Positions 1 through 9,389 of a DNA stretch of 64,000 bases are shown piece after piece (the stretch's first letter is position 1; each line of letters opens with the position of its first letter). Position numbers and translations under genes: made by a program. The stretch spans positions 2,154,693 through 2,218,692 of the forward strand of contig LR026961.1 of assembly GCA_900498135.1 (NCBI GenBank), written 5' to 3'. Source of the DNA: an uncultured Desulfatiglans sp. GTDB taxonomy: Bacteria > Desulfobacterota > DSM-4660 > Desulfatiglandales > Desulfatiglandaceae. The notes under the pieces were generated by a model, which made no database searches, was not told the DNA's origin, and was given only the letters and a program-made list of their open reading frames with translations.

Positions 1-56
1 AGCGCACCTGAATGGGGTTCAGGGGGTCGGAGGTTCAAATCCTCTCGTCCCGACCA
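1..56 (+). tRNA. tRNA-Pro(GGG), 3' part only
   Basis: This is the 3' portion of a proline tRNA whose 5' part lies before the window. The anticodon stem CCTGA/TCAGG encloses the loop ATGGGGT, giving anticodon GGG, which reads CCC. The T arm has a 5-bp stem (GGAGG/CCTCT with one G-U pair) around TTCAAAT. The 3' acceptor strand CGTCCCG is followed by discriminator A and an encoded CCA. The acceptor 5' strand cannot be seen. Confidence 0.93.
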
Positions 57-64
57 GTAAGATC

Positions 65-98
65 AAGCACTTAGGGGTATCTCCTGAGTGCTTTTTTT
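65..98 (+). terminator. Intrinsic terminator after tRNA-Pro
   Basis: An 8-bp stem (AGCACTTA pairing with TGAGTGCT) is followed at once by seven T residues. It lies 9 bases after the tRNA CCA end, so it probably ends the tRNA transcript. Confidence 0.85.
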
Positions 99-192
99 GT
101 GGTTTCTGGATTCTGCGACCTCTATGTGATTCCCACGCGACTTTTAGGTCACTCCATTCTTGTGATGGCCTGTGCGTTTGTCCTGGATTTGG

Positions 193-1258
193 TTAGCGGT
201 TTTGATCCTGGTAATCCCACGGCATGAAGGTGTGCGGGGAGGTCTGCAGGGCTTTGGTGTTCTTCAGGAGCCGTGTGGGATAGTCGAGCGCATTGATGCC
301 TGAAAGGTGACAGGCGTGGATGAGGCTCATGAAGAGATCCCCGACATGGGTGCCGCGTTGCATCTTGTAGAAGAGGGATTTTTTCCGGTCTAGGATGGCG
401 AACTTCAGGGCCCTTTCCCACAGGTTATTGTCCAGCGGGGCTCCAGGCACTCTGAGAAAACAGGTCAGTTCCTTCCAGTGTTTGAGGAGGTAGGTGATCG
501 CCTTCCCCAAGCCGGAGTTGGGCTCCACGGTCTTCTCTGCAAATTGCTGATGGCACCACGCCTCGAGATCTGTCATGACGGGCTCAGTATTGAGCCGATG
601 GTAAGCCAGTCGATCCTCTGGGGACATTTCTTTCGGTTCTGGCGATCGCCTCATGCACATAGACAGTTGCCAACTCATTGATCACATGGGCGCAGTCGTC
701 CGGGAATCGATCGACCAATTCCACGAACTTCCTGCGGGCATGGGCGAGGCAATTGGCCAGGATCGTTTGAAAGTCCTCGGATACGTTCCGGTTCAGGGCA
801 TCGCACATCTGAATCGGCGGTGGCAGCCCGGTTGCCCGGCGTTTCAACAGGTCGTGCAGGTTTTTCCCGGCATGCTGACTGTGGGTCATGAACATGGCGA
901 CCTGATGGCCCTCGGCGGGGTGTTCGATGCGCACCCTGGCAGCCCCGGTGTGCAAGTCTGCACCGTTTTTCCGTGGCCTTGGGGTTTTGGTTCGTCGCCT
1001 TTTTCCGGGGCGGACCGGTTCGGCTTTATCCTTGAGGATGTTTCGAGCTGTCTCGGTCGGGGCCCCCAGCAGGTACTTGCAAAGCCGGCCGATGGAGTTT
1101 TCTTTCTCGGCAAGGACCTCCCGCAGGCGCGCCACTGTCTCGGCAAGCCCCAGGAGCACGTCGTAGTCCGATTCGGTCAGGTTCCGTTCTTTGATACGGT
1201 CCTGGGGCGCTTCGAACTCGCCGGCGGATATCTTCAGCTTTTGGGGTGATTTTTTCAT
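193..1258 (-). pseudogene. IS66-family transposase, frameshifted and internally deleted
   Basis: Two overlapping minus-strand reading frames together resemble IS66 TnpC. The upstream frame (1258-584) starts with a coiled-coil-like N-terminus, then a K/R-rich stretch, then the conserved block around PPIQMCDALNRN and LANCLAHARRKF. The second frame (about 678-193) continues with the C-terminal block (LRVPGAPLDNN, ERALKFAI, ALDYPTRLL). The break near 640 is a frameshift. The Cys-rich linker and much of the catalytic core normally found between the N-terminus and the HAGKNL motif are missing, so about 350 residues remain of a usual 500 or more. It is a dead copy. No flanking terminal repeats were identified with confidence. 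Confidence 0.85.
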
Positions 1259-1434
1259 CGGCGCAAGACCTCCGTGAACTGGCGCTCAAGCGGATTATTA
1301 AGCGAAAATCCGTAGATTTTGTTTTTACAGGTAAGAAGCTGGGGCCTTAAAACGGGCATAGGTATTTACCCTATGGCAACCTGTTTGCCGACATTTGCAA
1401 CCCAACTTGTCGGTTCCTGATCGGTGCGATACTT

Positions 1435-1689
1435 ATGGAAGAAATAATGGACCGTCTTTTCTATATGCTTTTTTTCAGGGGATTTACACCACGCGAATCC
1501 CTCTTGTTAGTTGAAGATGTGGCGCACATTGTCAGCCGAAGGAATGAAATTACGCCTCAACTAATCAAAATTGATCTGGAAAAGAGGGGCTGGCATAAGG
1601 CGGACGTTGACCCTTTGACCCTTGAACTCATCATCGAATTTCTCGAAAGCCACAGTGAATATGAAGCCAGGAGGCTTGCCACGCATTGA
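1435..1689 (+). CDS. Small hypothetical protein (84 aa)
   Basis: A short open frame with plausible amino-acid composition lies 60 bases before the response regulator and on the same strand. I do not recognise the product. It has a hydrophobic/aromatic N-terminal segment (RLFYMLFFRGF) and a charged C-terminal half with no obvious catalytic motif. The start is uncertain: a second ATG lies four codons in and neither has a strong ribosome-binding site. It could form an operon with the receiver protein downstream. Its predicted pI and lack of a signal peptide suggest a cytoplasmic protein. It may also be a small remnant beside the IS elements. Confidence 0.5.
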   Translation: MEEIMDRLFYMLFFRGFTPRESLLLVEDVAHIVSRRNEITPQLIKIDLEKRGWHKADVDPLTLELIIEFLESHSEYEARRLATH

Positions 1690-1749
1690 TCGGCCGGCAT
1701 CTCATTTTTATGAAAAACAAAAAGCGATGATGAGAAAGAATTAAAGACT

Positions 1750-2241
1750 ATGAGGACTTGTGTAAACAGGGTTATACTGATAGTTGATGACGATCCAGAT
1801 GATTTTTTTCTTGCCAGACTGGCGTTCAAGCGGAGTGGGCAAGAAACTGAAGAAAGGGAATTTCAGCTGGTCTCGGATGGCGAAGAGTTGATGGACTATC
1901 TTTACCGTAGAGGCAGATTTGCGAGTCTCGAAAATACGCCCTTGCCGTGTCTCATTCTGCTGGACCTAAACATGCCTGGAAAGGATGGCCGGGAAGCGCT
2001 CAGGGAGATGAAGCAAGTGCGCGATTTTCGGCAAATTCCAATCGTCGTGTTCACTACTTCCGGGGAGCAGGAAGATATTGTGTACGGTTATGATATGGGG
2101 GCCAGCTCTTACATCTCAAAGCCTGCTGAATTTGATGCACTGGTAGAAATAATGACGTGCATCGGTCAATACTGGTTGAATGTCGTGAAACTGCCAACGC
2201 TATCGGATTCGAATGCACAGGCCAATGAGACCATTTCATGA
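1750..2241 (+). CDS. Single-domain response regulator (Rcp1-like receiver)
   Basis: The 163-residue protein is a stand-alone CheY-like receiver. Acidic residues follow the first strand (ILIVDDDPDD, residues about 9-18). The phospho-acceptor Asp is in LILLDLNMPG (about residue 73), a Thr lies in VVFTTSG, and the conserved Lys is in YISKPAEF. There is no output domain. The YLYRRG segment and the long loop before the phospho-Asp are typical of the Rcp1 group, which is usually paired with bacteriophytochrome or hybrid histidine kinases. No kinase is present nearby, although a decayed second receiver lies 200 bases downstream. It probably relays phosphate in a kinase cascade. Confidence 0.85.
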   Translation: MRTCVNRVILIVDDDPDDFFLARLAFKRSGQETEEREFQLVSDGEELMDYLYRRGRFASLENTPLPCLILLDLNMPGKDGREALREMKQVRDFRQIPIVVFTTSGEQEDIVYGYDMGASSYISKPAEFDALVEIMTCIGQYWLNVVKLPTLSDSNAQANETIS

Positions 2242-2444
2242 ACGGGTCTCTATTCTACTGTTGATGCCGTCGTTCATAGCCGCTTTTAGATTTCCACGTT
2301 TTTTCAAATAGTTCCGATGCCGAGGCCATTCAGGGGATGGTGACTCGATATCCTTGCGATTCTGGAGAAAAACCGGTAATTTCAATTGGAATTGTTTGGC
2401 TGAAAAGCTTAATGAACGACAATTGAAACGGACCGTTCACGCCT
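2242..2444. other. Gap between two receiver genes
   Basis: No convincing gene or terminator was seen here. Coding remnants of a lost kinase are possible, but no motif supports this. Confidence 0.3.
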
Positions 2445-2610
2445 ATGGAAAACAAGTCTGAACCACACGCCATCAGGGTGCTTCTGGTGGAAGATGATGA
2501 GAATGATTATGTTATCATCCGACATTTTTGATCGCAGATTGAGGGACAGATCTATCAGCTAGACTGGGTATCCTTTTACCAGGCGGGATCATCGAGATCC
2601 GATCAGAGAA
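2445..2610 (+). pseudogene. Response-regulator receiver remnant with early stop
   Basis: An ATG at 2445 opens a frame reading RVLLVEDDENDYVIIRHF, the first strand and acidic pocket of a receiver domain. It is closed by TGA at 2529-2531. Past the stop the same frame still reads SQIEGQIYQLDWVS, as in receivers of the Rcp/PAS-linked type, and then fades. It looks like the first 50-60 codons of a paralogue of the preceding gene, inactivated by a nonsense change and 3' loss. Confidence 0.6.
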
Positions 2611-2653
2611 GAAAGAATGAACCGCTATTCTTGCCAGATGAGAATATTAGGTA

Positions 2654-2682
2654 GTTTCTATCCGGAAATAGGGTTTTTCGCA
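2654..2682 (-). repeat. Solo end of the GTTTCCATCCGGAAATG repeat
   Basis: The sequence GTTTCTATCCGGAAAT differs by one base from the terminal repeat of the 176-bp family described at 6525-6700. Similarity is lost after about 28 bases. It lies between the receiver remnant and the decayed transposase. Confidence 0.5.
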
Positions 2683-2844
2683 GTTCAGAAACGCGATTGG
2701 AAACAGATCCAGATCCTGAATTTTGTTCCGGGACAAGGTTTTTCAAATTTTCCGTGCGCTATGTGCTAAATTTGGCAATTTTTGGGCAAACCTCACCCTG
2801 TAAATGAAAAACAGCTTTTTTCGTTTTGTTTTATCCAGTTTGAT

Positions 2845-4212
2845 TTAAGTGGCTGTTTCGCTTCTGGCAATGGTGAATAAATTTGCTGCCAAAATCGATG
2901 TCCATACGTAACTCTTGAAAGATCTAAGAGACTTCCATGTGCAGCGTGACAATCCAAAGCATCGTTTAAGCCAGGAGATGCCAGCCTCGATACCGGCACG
3001 GAAACGACGGAGCTTATTGTAAACCCATGTACTTTTACACATATCCGTTTCTTTTAGGCCGCGTTTCTTGGCAAAGCAGACATCCTTGATGCCCCTCGAT
3101 TTTGCTTCCTGAAGATTGCTTTTTGAAGCAAAACCGCCATCCAAGGAAACTTTTTGCGGGTAACGGCCATAGATCTGCTCATGGCGGTCCAACATTTCGA
3201 CGGTTAAATTTGTATCAGCGGGATTACATTTAAGAATCAAGCAGTCAGTAATCAGATTAGATGGTCCGCCACTCACACATATTTTATGGCCGAACAATGT
3301 ATCCCGCCGGTCTTTGATGATGATGTCTGTATGAGGTTCAAAGATGGAAACGATTTTCTCTGAAGCTGGGACTTTTTCCTTATTGATCACACGCCGCCGA
3401 GTTTGGCTTATGACCCCTTCAGCCAGTGGGATAAGTCGTTTTATTTCTTCATTAATACCTTGCGCCATGGTCGCTTGTAACGGGTCGGGGAACACAGTGG
3501 AGTCTAAAATTGACACGGCGCTATGTGCATAGCCAATTGTCTTTTCGGCTACTATAAGAAGATCTTTATATTTTTCTTTTCGGATTTTGTTGTTTTTGGC
3601 ATTTAATATAGAAAGCATTCTTCGTTTTGCTCTTTTACAATGATCGGAGAATTGCAAATTAACATCATCCAGTCTACTATTGATAAGAAAGAATTTATTT
3701 GTAAAGACACGAACACAGTCCCATAGAAGAGATGAATCAAGTGGTTTATGGATATTCGTTTCTACAACGGTGCAATCAATCCGTGACTGTTTTCATGGTT
3801 CGACCTTTTTGTCAACAGCATATGCTACTATCAGCTTGTTTATGTTTTCCATTGTAGAATCTGCAATGGACTTGATATTGCTACAAAGAGCGGTCTTTTT
3901 AAATCCCTTTTGGGTTATGCCGATCCTACAGAAATTTCGATACGTTCTGGAGTCGACAAGATGGAACGCGAGTTCTTCATAGCTGAAACCTTCCGTTTGC
4001 TTGATGATCGCGGCACGCAGGACTTGCTCTGCACTCATGCCTTCGGCTCCCTTATCACGATTTTTGATTCCATGAGTAAGGTCTTGCAAAACCATCTCGT
4101 TTATAATAGAAAGGTCATCAAGGATGGCACTTATCCGCTCGTAATCTTCGGCATGCGGATGGTTAACACCGTGATCCATCAAGGGCATCTGCTGCTGATA
4201 TTTCTTGCGCAT
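2845..4212 (-). pseudogene. ISNCY-type transposase with one in-frame stop
   Basis: The N-terminal piece (4212-3793) and C-terminal piece (3657-2845) are in the same reading frame. Between them the frame reads on from a TGA at 3795-3793 into KQSRIDCTVVETNIHKP, so a single nonsense codon splits an otherwise open gene of about 455 codons. The N-terminal part has the EQVLRAAIIKQ and YEELAFHL motifs. The C-terminal part has VSLDGGFASK and the acidic residue in RFRAGIEAGISWLKR, the usual layout of ISNCY/IS1202-like DDE transposases. The AT-rich composition contrasts with the neighbouring genes. It is probably inactive unless the stop is read through. Confidence 0.8.
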
Positions 4213-4322
4213 TTTTTGGTGGCCTTTTCCTATTTGTTGTCGTTATTTCAGTTGTTTGAATAACGTTATACCAACAAATCCTGGAAATTGTCCACCTTAA
4301 AATGCGCTTTTTTTAGGTCTTA

Positions 4323-4511
4323 TCAATAAATTACGTTTTCCGGATGGAAACTACCTATATATCCAATACCTATGCGGTCGGGAATAGGGCCCATCACGTA
4401 TACACTCTTTCTTGCCTCTGTATTGTCACCCCATGCATTTTCTAATGAAATTTCTGTCAGTACAGTAGCTTTTGGCGATGCATTCCCCTCAAAATTTTTG
4501 CGATGATGGCG
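4323..4511 (-). pseudogene. Unidentified C-terminal coding fragment
   Basis: A 62-codon open stretch has protein-like content (ATVLTEISLENAWGD, YVMGPIPDRIGIGYIG) but no good start codon, and upstream it is closed by TAG. Its last codons run into a solo end of the dispersed repeat, so the final residues SFHPEN are encoded by repeat sequence. I do not recognise the protein. It could be a gene end replaced by the repeat, or a chance open frame. Confidence 0.35.
4336..4351 (+). repeat. Solo repeat end (TTTCCGGATGGAAAC)
   Basis: Fifteen bases match the right-hand end of the 176-bp repeat family exactly (…TTTCCGGATGGAAAC). No further repeat sequence is attached. It lies upstream of the DUF72 gene. 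Confidence 0.5.
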
Positions 4512-4704
4512 CTATTCGCAAAATGGTTTAGCGAGGCTTGTCAATCATGCTGCATAAATACCATGCTCACCCTATTGTAAAATCTCCTTCTGTGATGTAA
4601 AAAATAACATTGTCACAATTAAAATAAATTCGAAGCCTGACTTTTCCAAATGGGGCAAAAAAATCCGAAGGGAAAATGACTGTTGCCTAAACAAGGAGTT
4701 TTTT

Positions 4705-5445
4705 GTGGCAGAGTTGGAAAATGTACATGTTGGGACATCAGGTTGGCATTATGAGCACTGGGCGGGTCCCTTTTATCCCGAGGATGTGCCCAGAAAAGAC
4801 TATCTCAAATATTATTCCCAGCATTTCCATACCGTGGAAATAAACAATTCCTTTTATCAGCTTCCAACAGCGAAAACCCTGGCGTCTTGGTACAAGGCCG
4901 TCCCAGAAGGATTTAGATTTGCTGTAAAAGCGAGCCGTTATATTACTCACATGAAAAAGCTGAAAGACCCCAAGGAACCCCTGAACGCCTTTTTGAATAG
5001 GGTGGATGTATTGGGAGATAAACTCGGCCCCATTCTGTTTCAGTTGCCCCCGCGCTGGCACTTCGACGCGGACCGCCTTTATGATTTCTTGGCGATGCTT
5101 CCTAGTCGCTACCGATACGCTTTTGAGTTCCGGGACACGTCTTGGATGAACCCGGAAGCCTATGAGGCCATGAAAAAGTCTGGAGTGGCCTTTTGTGTCT
5201 ACGACCTGGCCGGATACCAATCTCCAAAAGAAATTACGGCGGATTTCATTTATGTCCGGCTGCACGGTCCTGGCAGTGCCTATAAAGGTAGCTACAGCGT
5301 TGCCGTATTGTCCGAATGGGCCGGTGCGTTTTCCACCTGGGCCAATAAGGGGAGAGATGTGTTCTGTTATTTTGACAATGATGAAGACGGATATGCGGTT
5401 CAGAATGCGCTGAAGCTTGAGATGATGATGGGAGACCTGGGATAG
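4705..5445 (+). CDS. DUF72 (YecE-like) TIM-barrel protein
   Basis: A 246-residue protein of the DUF72 family. It opens with the signature VGTSGWHYEHW and continues with YYSQHFHTVEINNSFY, RFAVKASRYITH, GPILFQLPP, YAFEFRDTSW and YVRLHG. It ends with CYFDNDEDGYAVQNA. The length and motif order match full-length family members. The start is GTG at 4705 with AAGGAG 6 bases upstream, and an ATG start is not available nearby. The biochemical role of the family is not established. It is probably cytoplasmic. It appears monocistronic, and the following region holds only a gene remnant. Confidence 0.9.
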   Translation: MAELENVHVGTSGWHYEHWAGPFYPEDVPRKDYLKYYSQHFHTVEINNSFYQLPTAKTLASWYKAVPEGFRFAVKASRYITHMKKLKDPKEPLNAFLNRVDVLGDKLGPILFQLPPRWHFDADRLYDFLAMLPSRYRYAFEFRDTSWMNPEAYEAMKKSGVAFCVYDLAGYQSPKEITADFIYVRLHGPGSAYKGSYSVAVLSEWAGAFSTWANKGRDVFCYFDNDEDGYAVQNALKLEMMMGDLG

Positions 5446-5742
5446 ATTTGGGTATTGGATCGTGGATATGGGAGTTGTTGAATTATCGGTTTGCTTATCG
5501 GCTTTGAGCATTTGTGCCCCTTTTTGCTATTATCTCGTATCGGATATCGCACATCGGCTTAGAGGCAGCGATGAACTTCAAAAAACCAAAAGCAATTTTA
5601 AGGATCTGGAGCCGCTCACAGAAAGAAGGCCCATGAGGAGGCAGAGGCGCTGAGATATATTCGCGGTGAAGACGGCTTTTCATGGGAAAGAGCGGCCGGA
5701 GCGGAGGCGGCTCAGGAAGGGGACCTGCCGCATCTGATTAGC

Positions 5743-6462
5743 ATGGAAGATCTTCGAGGCGACCTGCATGCTCACATCAAGGCGACGGATGGACATGCCA
5801 CTTTAGAGGAGATGGCCAAGACCGCCAAAAAGCATGGCTACGACTATCTGGCCATTACCGACCACTCCAAAAAGGTAGCCATGGCCCACGGCCTGGATGC
5901 CAAGCGTCTGACAGAGCAAATCAAGGAGATTGATCACTTAAACGATAATCTAAAGGGGATGGTGTTGTTGAAGGGGATTGAGGTGGATATCTTAAAGGAT
6001 GGTTCTCTCGACTTGTCGGATGATATCCTGAAGGAACTCGACCTTGTGGTCTGCTCTGTACATTATCATCGGGAACTCTCCAAGGAAAAAATGACCGAGC
6101 GGGTTCTTCGCGCTATGGATAACCCCTATTTCAATATTTTTGCTCATCCCACCGGACGTCTGATTAACGAGCGCGACCCTTATGAGATCGATTTGGAAAA
6201 AATTATGGAAGGGGCAAAGGAAAGCGGGTGTTTTCTGGAAATCAACTCCTATCCGGATCGGCTCGACCTGTCCGACAGCCACGCCAAAATGGCCAAGGAT
6301 ATGGGCCTTAAACTGGCGATCTCGACGGATGCCCACAGTATCGCCGATCTGGACTTCATTCGATACGGCATCGATCAGGCCCGACGGGGCTGGCTGGAGA
6401 CGGATGATGTGATCAACACTCGCAGCCTCGAGCAGCTGAGAAAACTGTTGAAGAGGAAATGA
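5743..6462 (+). CDS. PHP-domain protein, resembles the C-terminus of DNA polymerase X
   Basis: The 239 residues form a PHP phosphoesterase domain with all metal-binding motifs: GDLHAHIKATDG, AITDHSK, KGIEVDIL, SVHYH, FAHPTGR, EINSYPDRLDL and STDAHS. This motif set and wording are those of the C-terminal PHP domain of bacterial PolX, a gap-filling repair polymerase with 3'-5' exonuclease activity. In-frame sequence before the ATG (AQEGDLPHL, 5710-5736) also resembles the PolX linker, but the roughly 300-residue polymerase part is absent and the frame is closed at about 5599. It is either a stand-alone phosphoesterase or a truncated polX. The start codon is therefore uncertain. Confidence 0.75.
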   Translation: MEDLRGDLHAHIKATDGHATLEEMAKTAKKHGYDYLAITDHSKKVAMAHGLDAKRLTEQIKEIDHLNDNLKGMVLLKGIEVDILKDGSLDLSDDILKELDLVVCSVHYHRELSKEKMTERVLRAMDNPYFNIFAHPTGRLINERDPYEIDLEKIMEGAKESGCFLEINSYPDRLDLSDSHAKMAKDMGLKLAISTDAHSIADLDFIRYGIDQARRGWLETDDVINTRSLEQLRKLLKRK

Positions 6463-6524
6463 GTGCAAATAGGGTTCAAACCCTATTCATGGAAAATCAA
6501 TAAATCAATATGATGATTATACTC

Positions 6525-6700
6525 GTCTCCATCCGGAAATGATTTCCCGGTAAAACCCAGTTTCCGGTCCGGGAATGAGGATTTTTAGTCAATATCAAGG
6601 AAATCAAGCGTTTGCACGGAGGCGACCTGCAGGTCGCCGCACAAGCAAACGTGCAGATTGACGCCGAGATTGGCCAAAAAGACCATTTCCGGATGGAAAC
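6525..6700 (+). repeat. 176-bp foldback repeat, copy A
   Basis: Full-length member of the dispersed family. It starts TCTCCATCCGGAAATG, has a second inner copy of the end sequence 35-41 bases in, and carries the perfect palindrome GGCGACCTGCAGGTCGCC near 6620-6637. It ends CATTTCCGGATGGAAAC. The two halves can pair over nearly 70 bases with some mismatches. It lies between the PHP gene and a terminator. Confidence 0.85.
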
Positions 6701-6804
6701 GAATTAAGGATTGACACTCCGGCCGACAATGAGTAGAAAATGGGCATGAGGTGCCAAGAAGGCACCCACTCCTGGAATTCAACCGATTGTTAGGATAGAG
6801 AACG

Positions 6805-6860
6805 GCCACGAAGGCCTGGGTCGCCAAGGGCGGTCCATGTGTGCTTCGTGGCTTTTTTTT
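6805..6860 (+). terminator. Intrinsic terminator with GCCACGAAG/CTTCGTGGC stem
   Basis: A 9-bp perfect stem GCCACGAAG/CTTCGTGGC, with a loop containing a smaller GC-rich hairpin, is followed by eight T residues. It overlaps the first bases of the longest open frame that follows, which supports a start for the next gene at 6976. A near-identical stem occurs on the minus strand at 23103-23154. Confidence 0.8.
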
Positions 6861-6975
6861 GGCGCCTTTCGGGGGGCCGATGGTTCATATGAGGCATTTG
6901 TTTTATCCGATGAGGAATCCCGTGCATGGAACGGCTGAGGGTTGGGCCTCAGCGCGAATCCGGGTTCCAGGATTC

Positions 6976-8736
6976 ATGAAGGAATCCGATGCGGTTCCCG
7001 GTTGGAAATGGACCACCCTTTTGGCAGAGGTATGCGCCTTTGTCTGGCTGGTTTTATCGCCGGGGCTTTGGGTCGGTGAAACCTATGGCGCGGAGCGGGT
7101 AGTCCGGCAGGATGCGGACGCCGACGGGCGGATCGACCGTGTTGCCCATCTGGATGCATCCGGCAACGTCGTCTTGCTCGAGGTGGACCTCGACGGGGAC
7201 GAATTCTTCGAAACCCGGCAAGTCTATGAAAAGAGCGTTTTGGTGCGTATCGAGAAAGACACGGACCGGAATGGAAAATCCGACGAGACCCACTTTTTCG
7301 AGAACGGGAAGCGGGTGCGCCAGGAAAAAACCGGTTCGAAGGGGCGGATAACGGACGTCGTGCTCTTCGACCAGGAGGAGAGGCCTTTGCGTTGGGAGCG
7401 CGATACGAACGGCGACGGGCGCATGGATACGATCTCGGAGTATCGGGAAGGCAAAGTCAAGCGGATTACACGGGATACGACAGGTGACGGCCGGGTGAAC
7501 GTCTGGCAGGACTTTCAGAACGAACAGCCCAAAGAGCAGCGCACGGACCGTGACGGCGATGGCCGCCTGGATCAGGTGGTCACCTATGACAGCCAGGGTC
7601 AGCCTGAAAAAAGCCTGCATGATTCGGACGGCGACGGACGGATGGAAACCGTCCGGTTCTACCGCAAGGGCGAACTCGTCCGGCAGGAGGTGGATGAGGA
7701 CGGCGTCCCTCCGCCTGAGCGGATCGTGGAATACAGCGGCGGTCAACCCGTGACGGACAGACATGATACGAACGGGGACGGCCGGTACGATGCGGAGCTG
7801 AAATTCAAGGATGGGAAGCCCGCCTACCGCGAGGAGGATTCCGATCATGACGGGAAGATGGACCGGTTCACCGAATTCGACGCCGCCGGCCGGCCGCTGG
7901 TGGTTAGGGAAGAGGGCCGCACCACCCGTTTTCTCAAGGGCGAAATCCTCAGCGTCGAGGAGACTGGAAAGGGCCGAATCGTCTTCACCGAATACGAGGG
8001 CGGCCAACCCGCGCGTCAGACGGTCGACGAGGACGGGAACGGCCGCCCGGAGCAGACGATCCACTTCGATCGGGAAGGGCGCATCGCCAGGGCCGAACGG
8101 GACACGAACCTGGACGGCCGGCCGGACACGTGGGAAAGGTATCAAACGGGGGTTTTGATCCGAACAGAGCAGGACCGGAACCATGACGGAAAGATCGATG
8201 CAAAGACGGTGTATGTGAAGGGTAACCGGTCCCAAATTTCACTGGATACGGACCATGACGGACGCTTCGAAACCACACAGCGGTTCGATCATCCTGAATG
8301 GTCCATGGTGACGGAGGTGGACCGGGAAGGCGATGGTCAACCCGAAGAGCGCTACGCTTATGCAAAGGATGTCCTGCGACTTAAAACGCTGTTTGAAAAG
8401 GGTGCCGACCGCCCGGTCTTCGAGGAGGCCTACGACGAGCAGGGGCGCGTCGTGTGGTCGCGGGAGGCCCTCTCGGGTGGCACGGGTGCAACGCTGACCT
8501 GGCGTTTCGATGAAGACGAAAAGGCCGTCGAGGCCGAGAAGGATTCGGATGGCGACGGCCGAACCGATGTCTGGTTCCATTACAGCCCCGAGGGGAGCGT
8601 CGAACGGGTGGCCGAAGACAGGAACCGGGACGGGAAAGCGGACCTCTGGGAGGAGTACGATGCCTCCGAAGCGGTGGTTTCGCGTAGTGAAGACCTCGAT
8701 TTCGACGGCGTCGCCGACATCGAGAAGACTTTCTAG
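6976..8736 (+). CDS. Exported protein with about 18 acidic DxDxDG-type repeat loops
   Basis: About 586 residues. The N-terminus has a signal-peptide-like hydrophobic segment (LLAEVCAFVWLVLSPG) with probable cleavage after TYGA. The rest is a tandem array of roughly 22-30-residue units, each with an acidic loop such as DADADGRID, DTNGDGRMD, DRDGDGRLD, DSDGDGRTD or DLDFDGVAD, separated by short strands with the pattern Y..G.......  The loops resemble calcium-binding EF-hand/TSP3-type loops, but no helix pairs surround them, so a beta-structured calcium-dependent surface protein is inferred. The gene is 35 bases before exbB and co-oriented with exbB-exbD-tonB. The start at 6976 avoids the terminator at 6805-6860. 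No known family name can be assigned. Confidence 0.75.
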   Translation: MKESDAVPGWKWTTLLAEVCAFVWLVLSPGLWVGETYGAERVVRQDADADGRIDRVAHLDASGNVVLLEVDLDGDEFFETRQVYEKSVLVRIEKDTDRNGKSDETHFFENGKRVRQEKTGSKGRITDVVLFDQEERPLRWERDTNGDGRMDTISEYREGKVKRITRDTTGDGRVNVWQDFQNEQPKEQRTDRDGDGRLDQVVTYDSQGQPEKSLHDSDGDGRMETVRFYRKGELVRQEVDEDGVPPPERIVEYSGGQPVTDRHDTNGDGRYDAELKFKDGKPAYREEDSDHDGKMDRFTEFDAAGRPLVVREEGRTTRFLKGEILSVEETGKGRIVFTEYEGGQPARQTVDEDGNGRPEQTIHFDREGRIARAERDTNLDGRPDTWERYQTGVLIRTEQDRNHDGKIDAKTVYVKGNRSQISLDTDHDGRFETTQRFDHPEWSMVTEVDREGDGQPEERYAYAKDVLRLKTLFEKGADRPVFEEAYDEQGRVVWSREALSGGTGATLTWRFDEDEKAVEAEKDSDGDGRTDVWFHYSPEGSVERVAEDRNRDGKADLWEEYDASEAVVSRSEDLDFDGVADIEKTF

Positions 8737-8771
8737 GAGAAAGGCCCTTTTTGAAGGGCGAAGGGGGAGGA

Positions 8772-9386
8772 ATGTTCGAGTTTCTTGCGAAGGGCGGCGT
8801 GCTCGTGACGCCCATTCTGTTTTGCTCCGTTCTGGCCCTGGCGATTTTTATCGAACGGGTCATTCGGTTCAGTGTCCTGCGCAAAAGGGGGCGCTATGTC
8901 GCCGAGCGGGTGGCGACCCGGATCGAGGGCGGGGACCGGGAAGGTGCCCGGCAGGCGGCGAGTGAAAGCCGTTCGCCCATGGGGCGCATCCTCGCGCAGG
9001 GGCTGGATGTGGCCGATCAGGACCGGGAGACCTTCGAGACCGTTCTCGCCCACGCCACCGAAGAAGAGGTGCGCGATCTGTCGCGCTATCTGCAGGCGCT
9101 CGCGACCATCGCCAATATTGCGCCGCTCCTCGGGCTTCTCGGTACGGTCATCGGCATGATCAAGGCCTTCATGGTGATTCAGCAGATGGGGGGAAAGGTC
9201 AATGCCGCGGTCCTGGCCGGGGGGATCTGGGAGGCGATGCTGACCACGGCCCTCGGGTTGGCGGTGGCCCTGCCGGCCATGGTCGCCCACAGTTGGCTTC
9301 TCGTCCAGGTGGACCGGTACGAGGCGCGTCTCCAGACCGGGATCGTCCGTTTCATCAAGAGTCTCGGACGCTTTCAGGAGAGCTGA
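8772..9386 (+). CDS. exbB: ExbB/TolQ-type proton channel subunit
   Basis: A 204-residue inner-membrane protein of the MotA/TolQ/ExbB family. The first membrane helix is at residues 8-28 (GVLVTPILFCSVLALAIFIER). The second and third helices enclose the signature IANIAPLLGLLGTVIGMIKAF and the segment AMLTTALGLAVALPAMVAHS. Cytoplasmic residues lie between helices 1 and 2. The start ATG at 8772 has GGGGGAGG just upstream. With ExbD it forms the proton-driven motor that energises TonB. It is the second gene of a four-gene operon with tight spacing (4 bases to exbD). Confidence 0.93.
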   Translation: MFEFLAKGGVLVTPILFCSVLALAIFIERVIRFSVLRKRGRYVAERVATRIEGGDREGARQAASESRSPMGRILAQGLDVADQDRETFETVLAHATEEEVRDLSRYLQALATIANIAPLLGLLGTVIGMIKAFMVIQQMGGKVNAAVLAGGIWEAMLTTALGLAVALPAMVAHSWLLVQVDRYEARLQTGIVRFIKSLGRFQES

Positions 9387-9389
9387 GCC

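Noticed and set aside
149-421. A 90-codon minus frame overlapping the IS66 remnant
   Set aside because: It is an out-of-frame shadow of the transposase C-terminus.
7054-8235. A 393-codon minus-strand frame opposite the repeat protein
   Set aside because: Its apparent periodicity is only the mirror of the acidic repeats on the plus strand.
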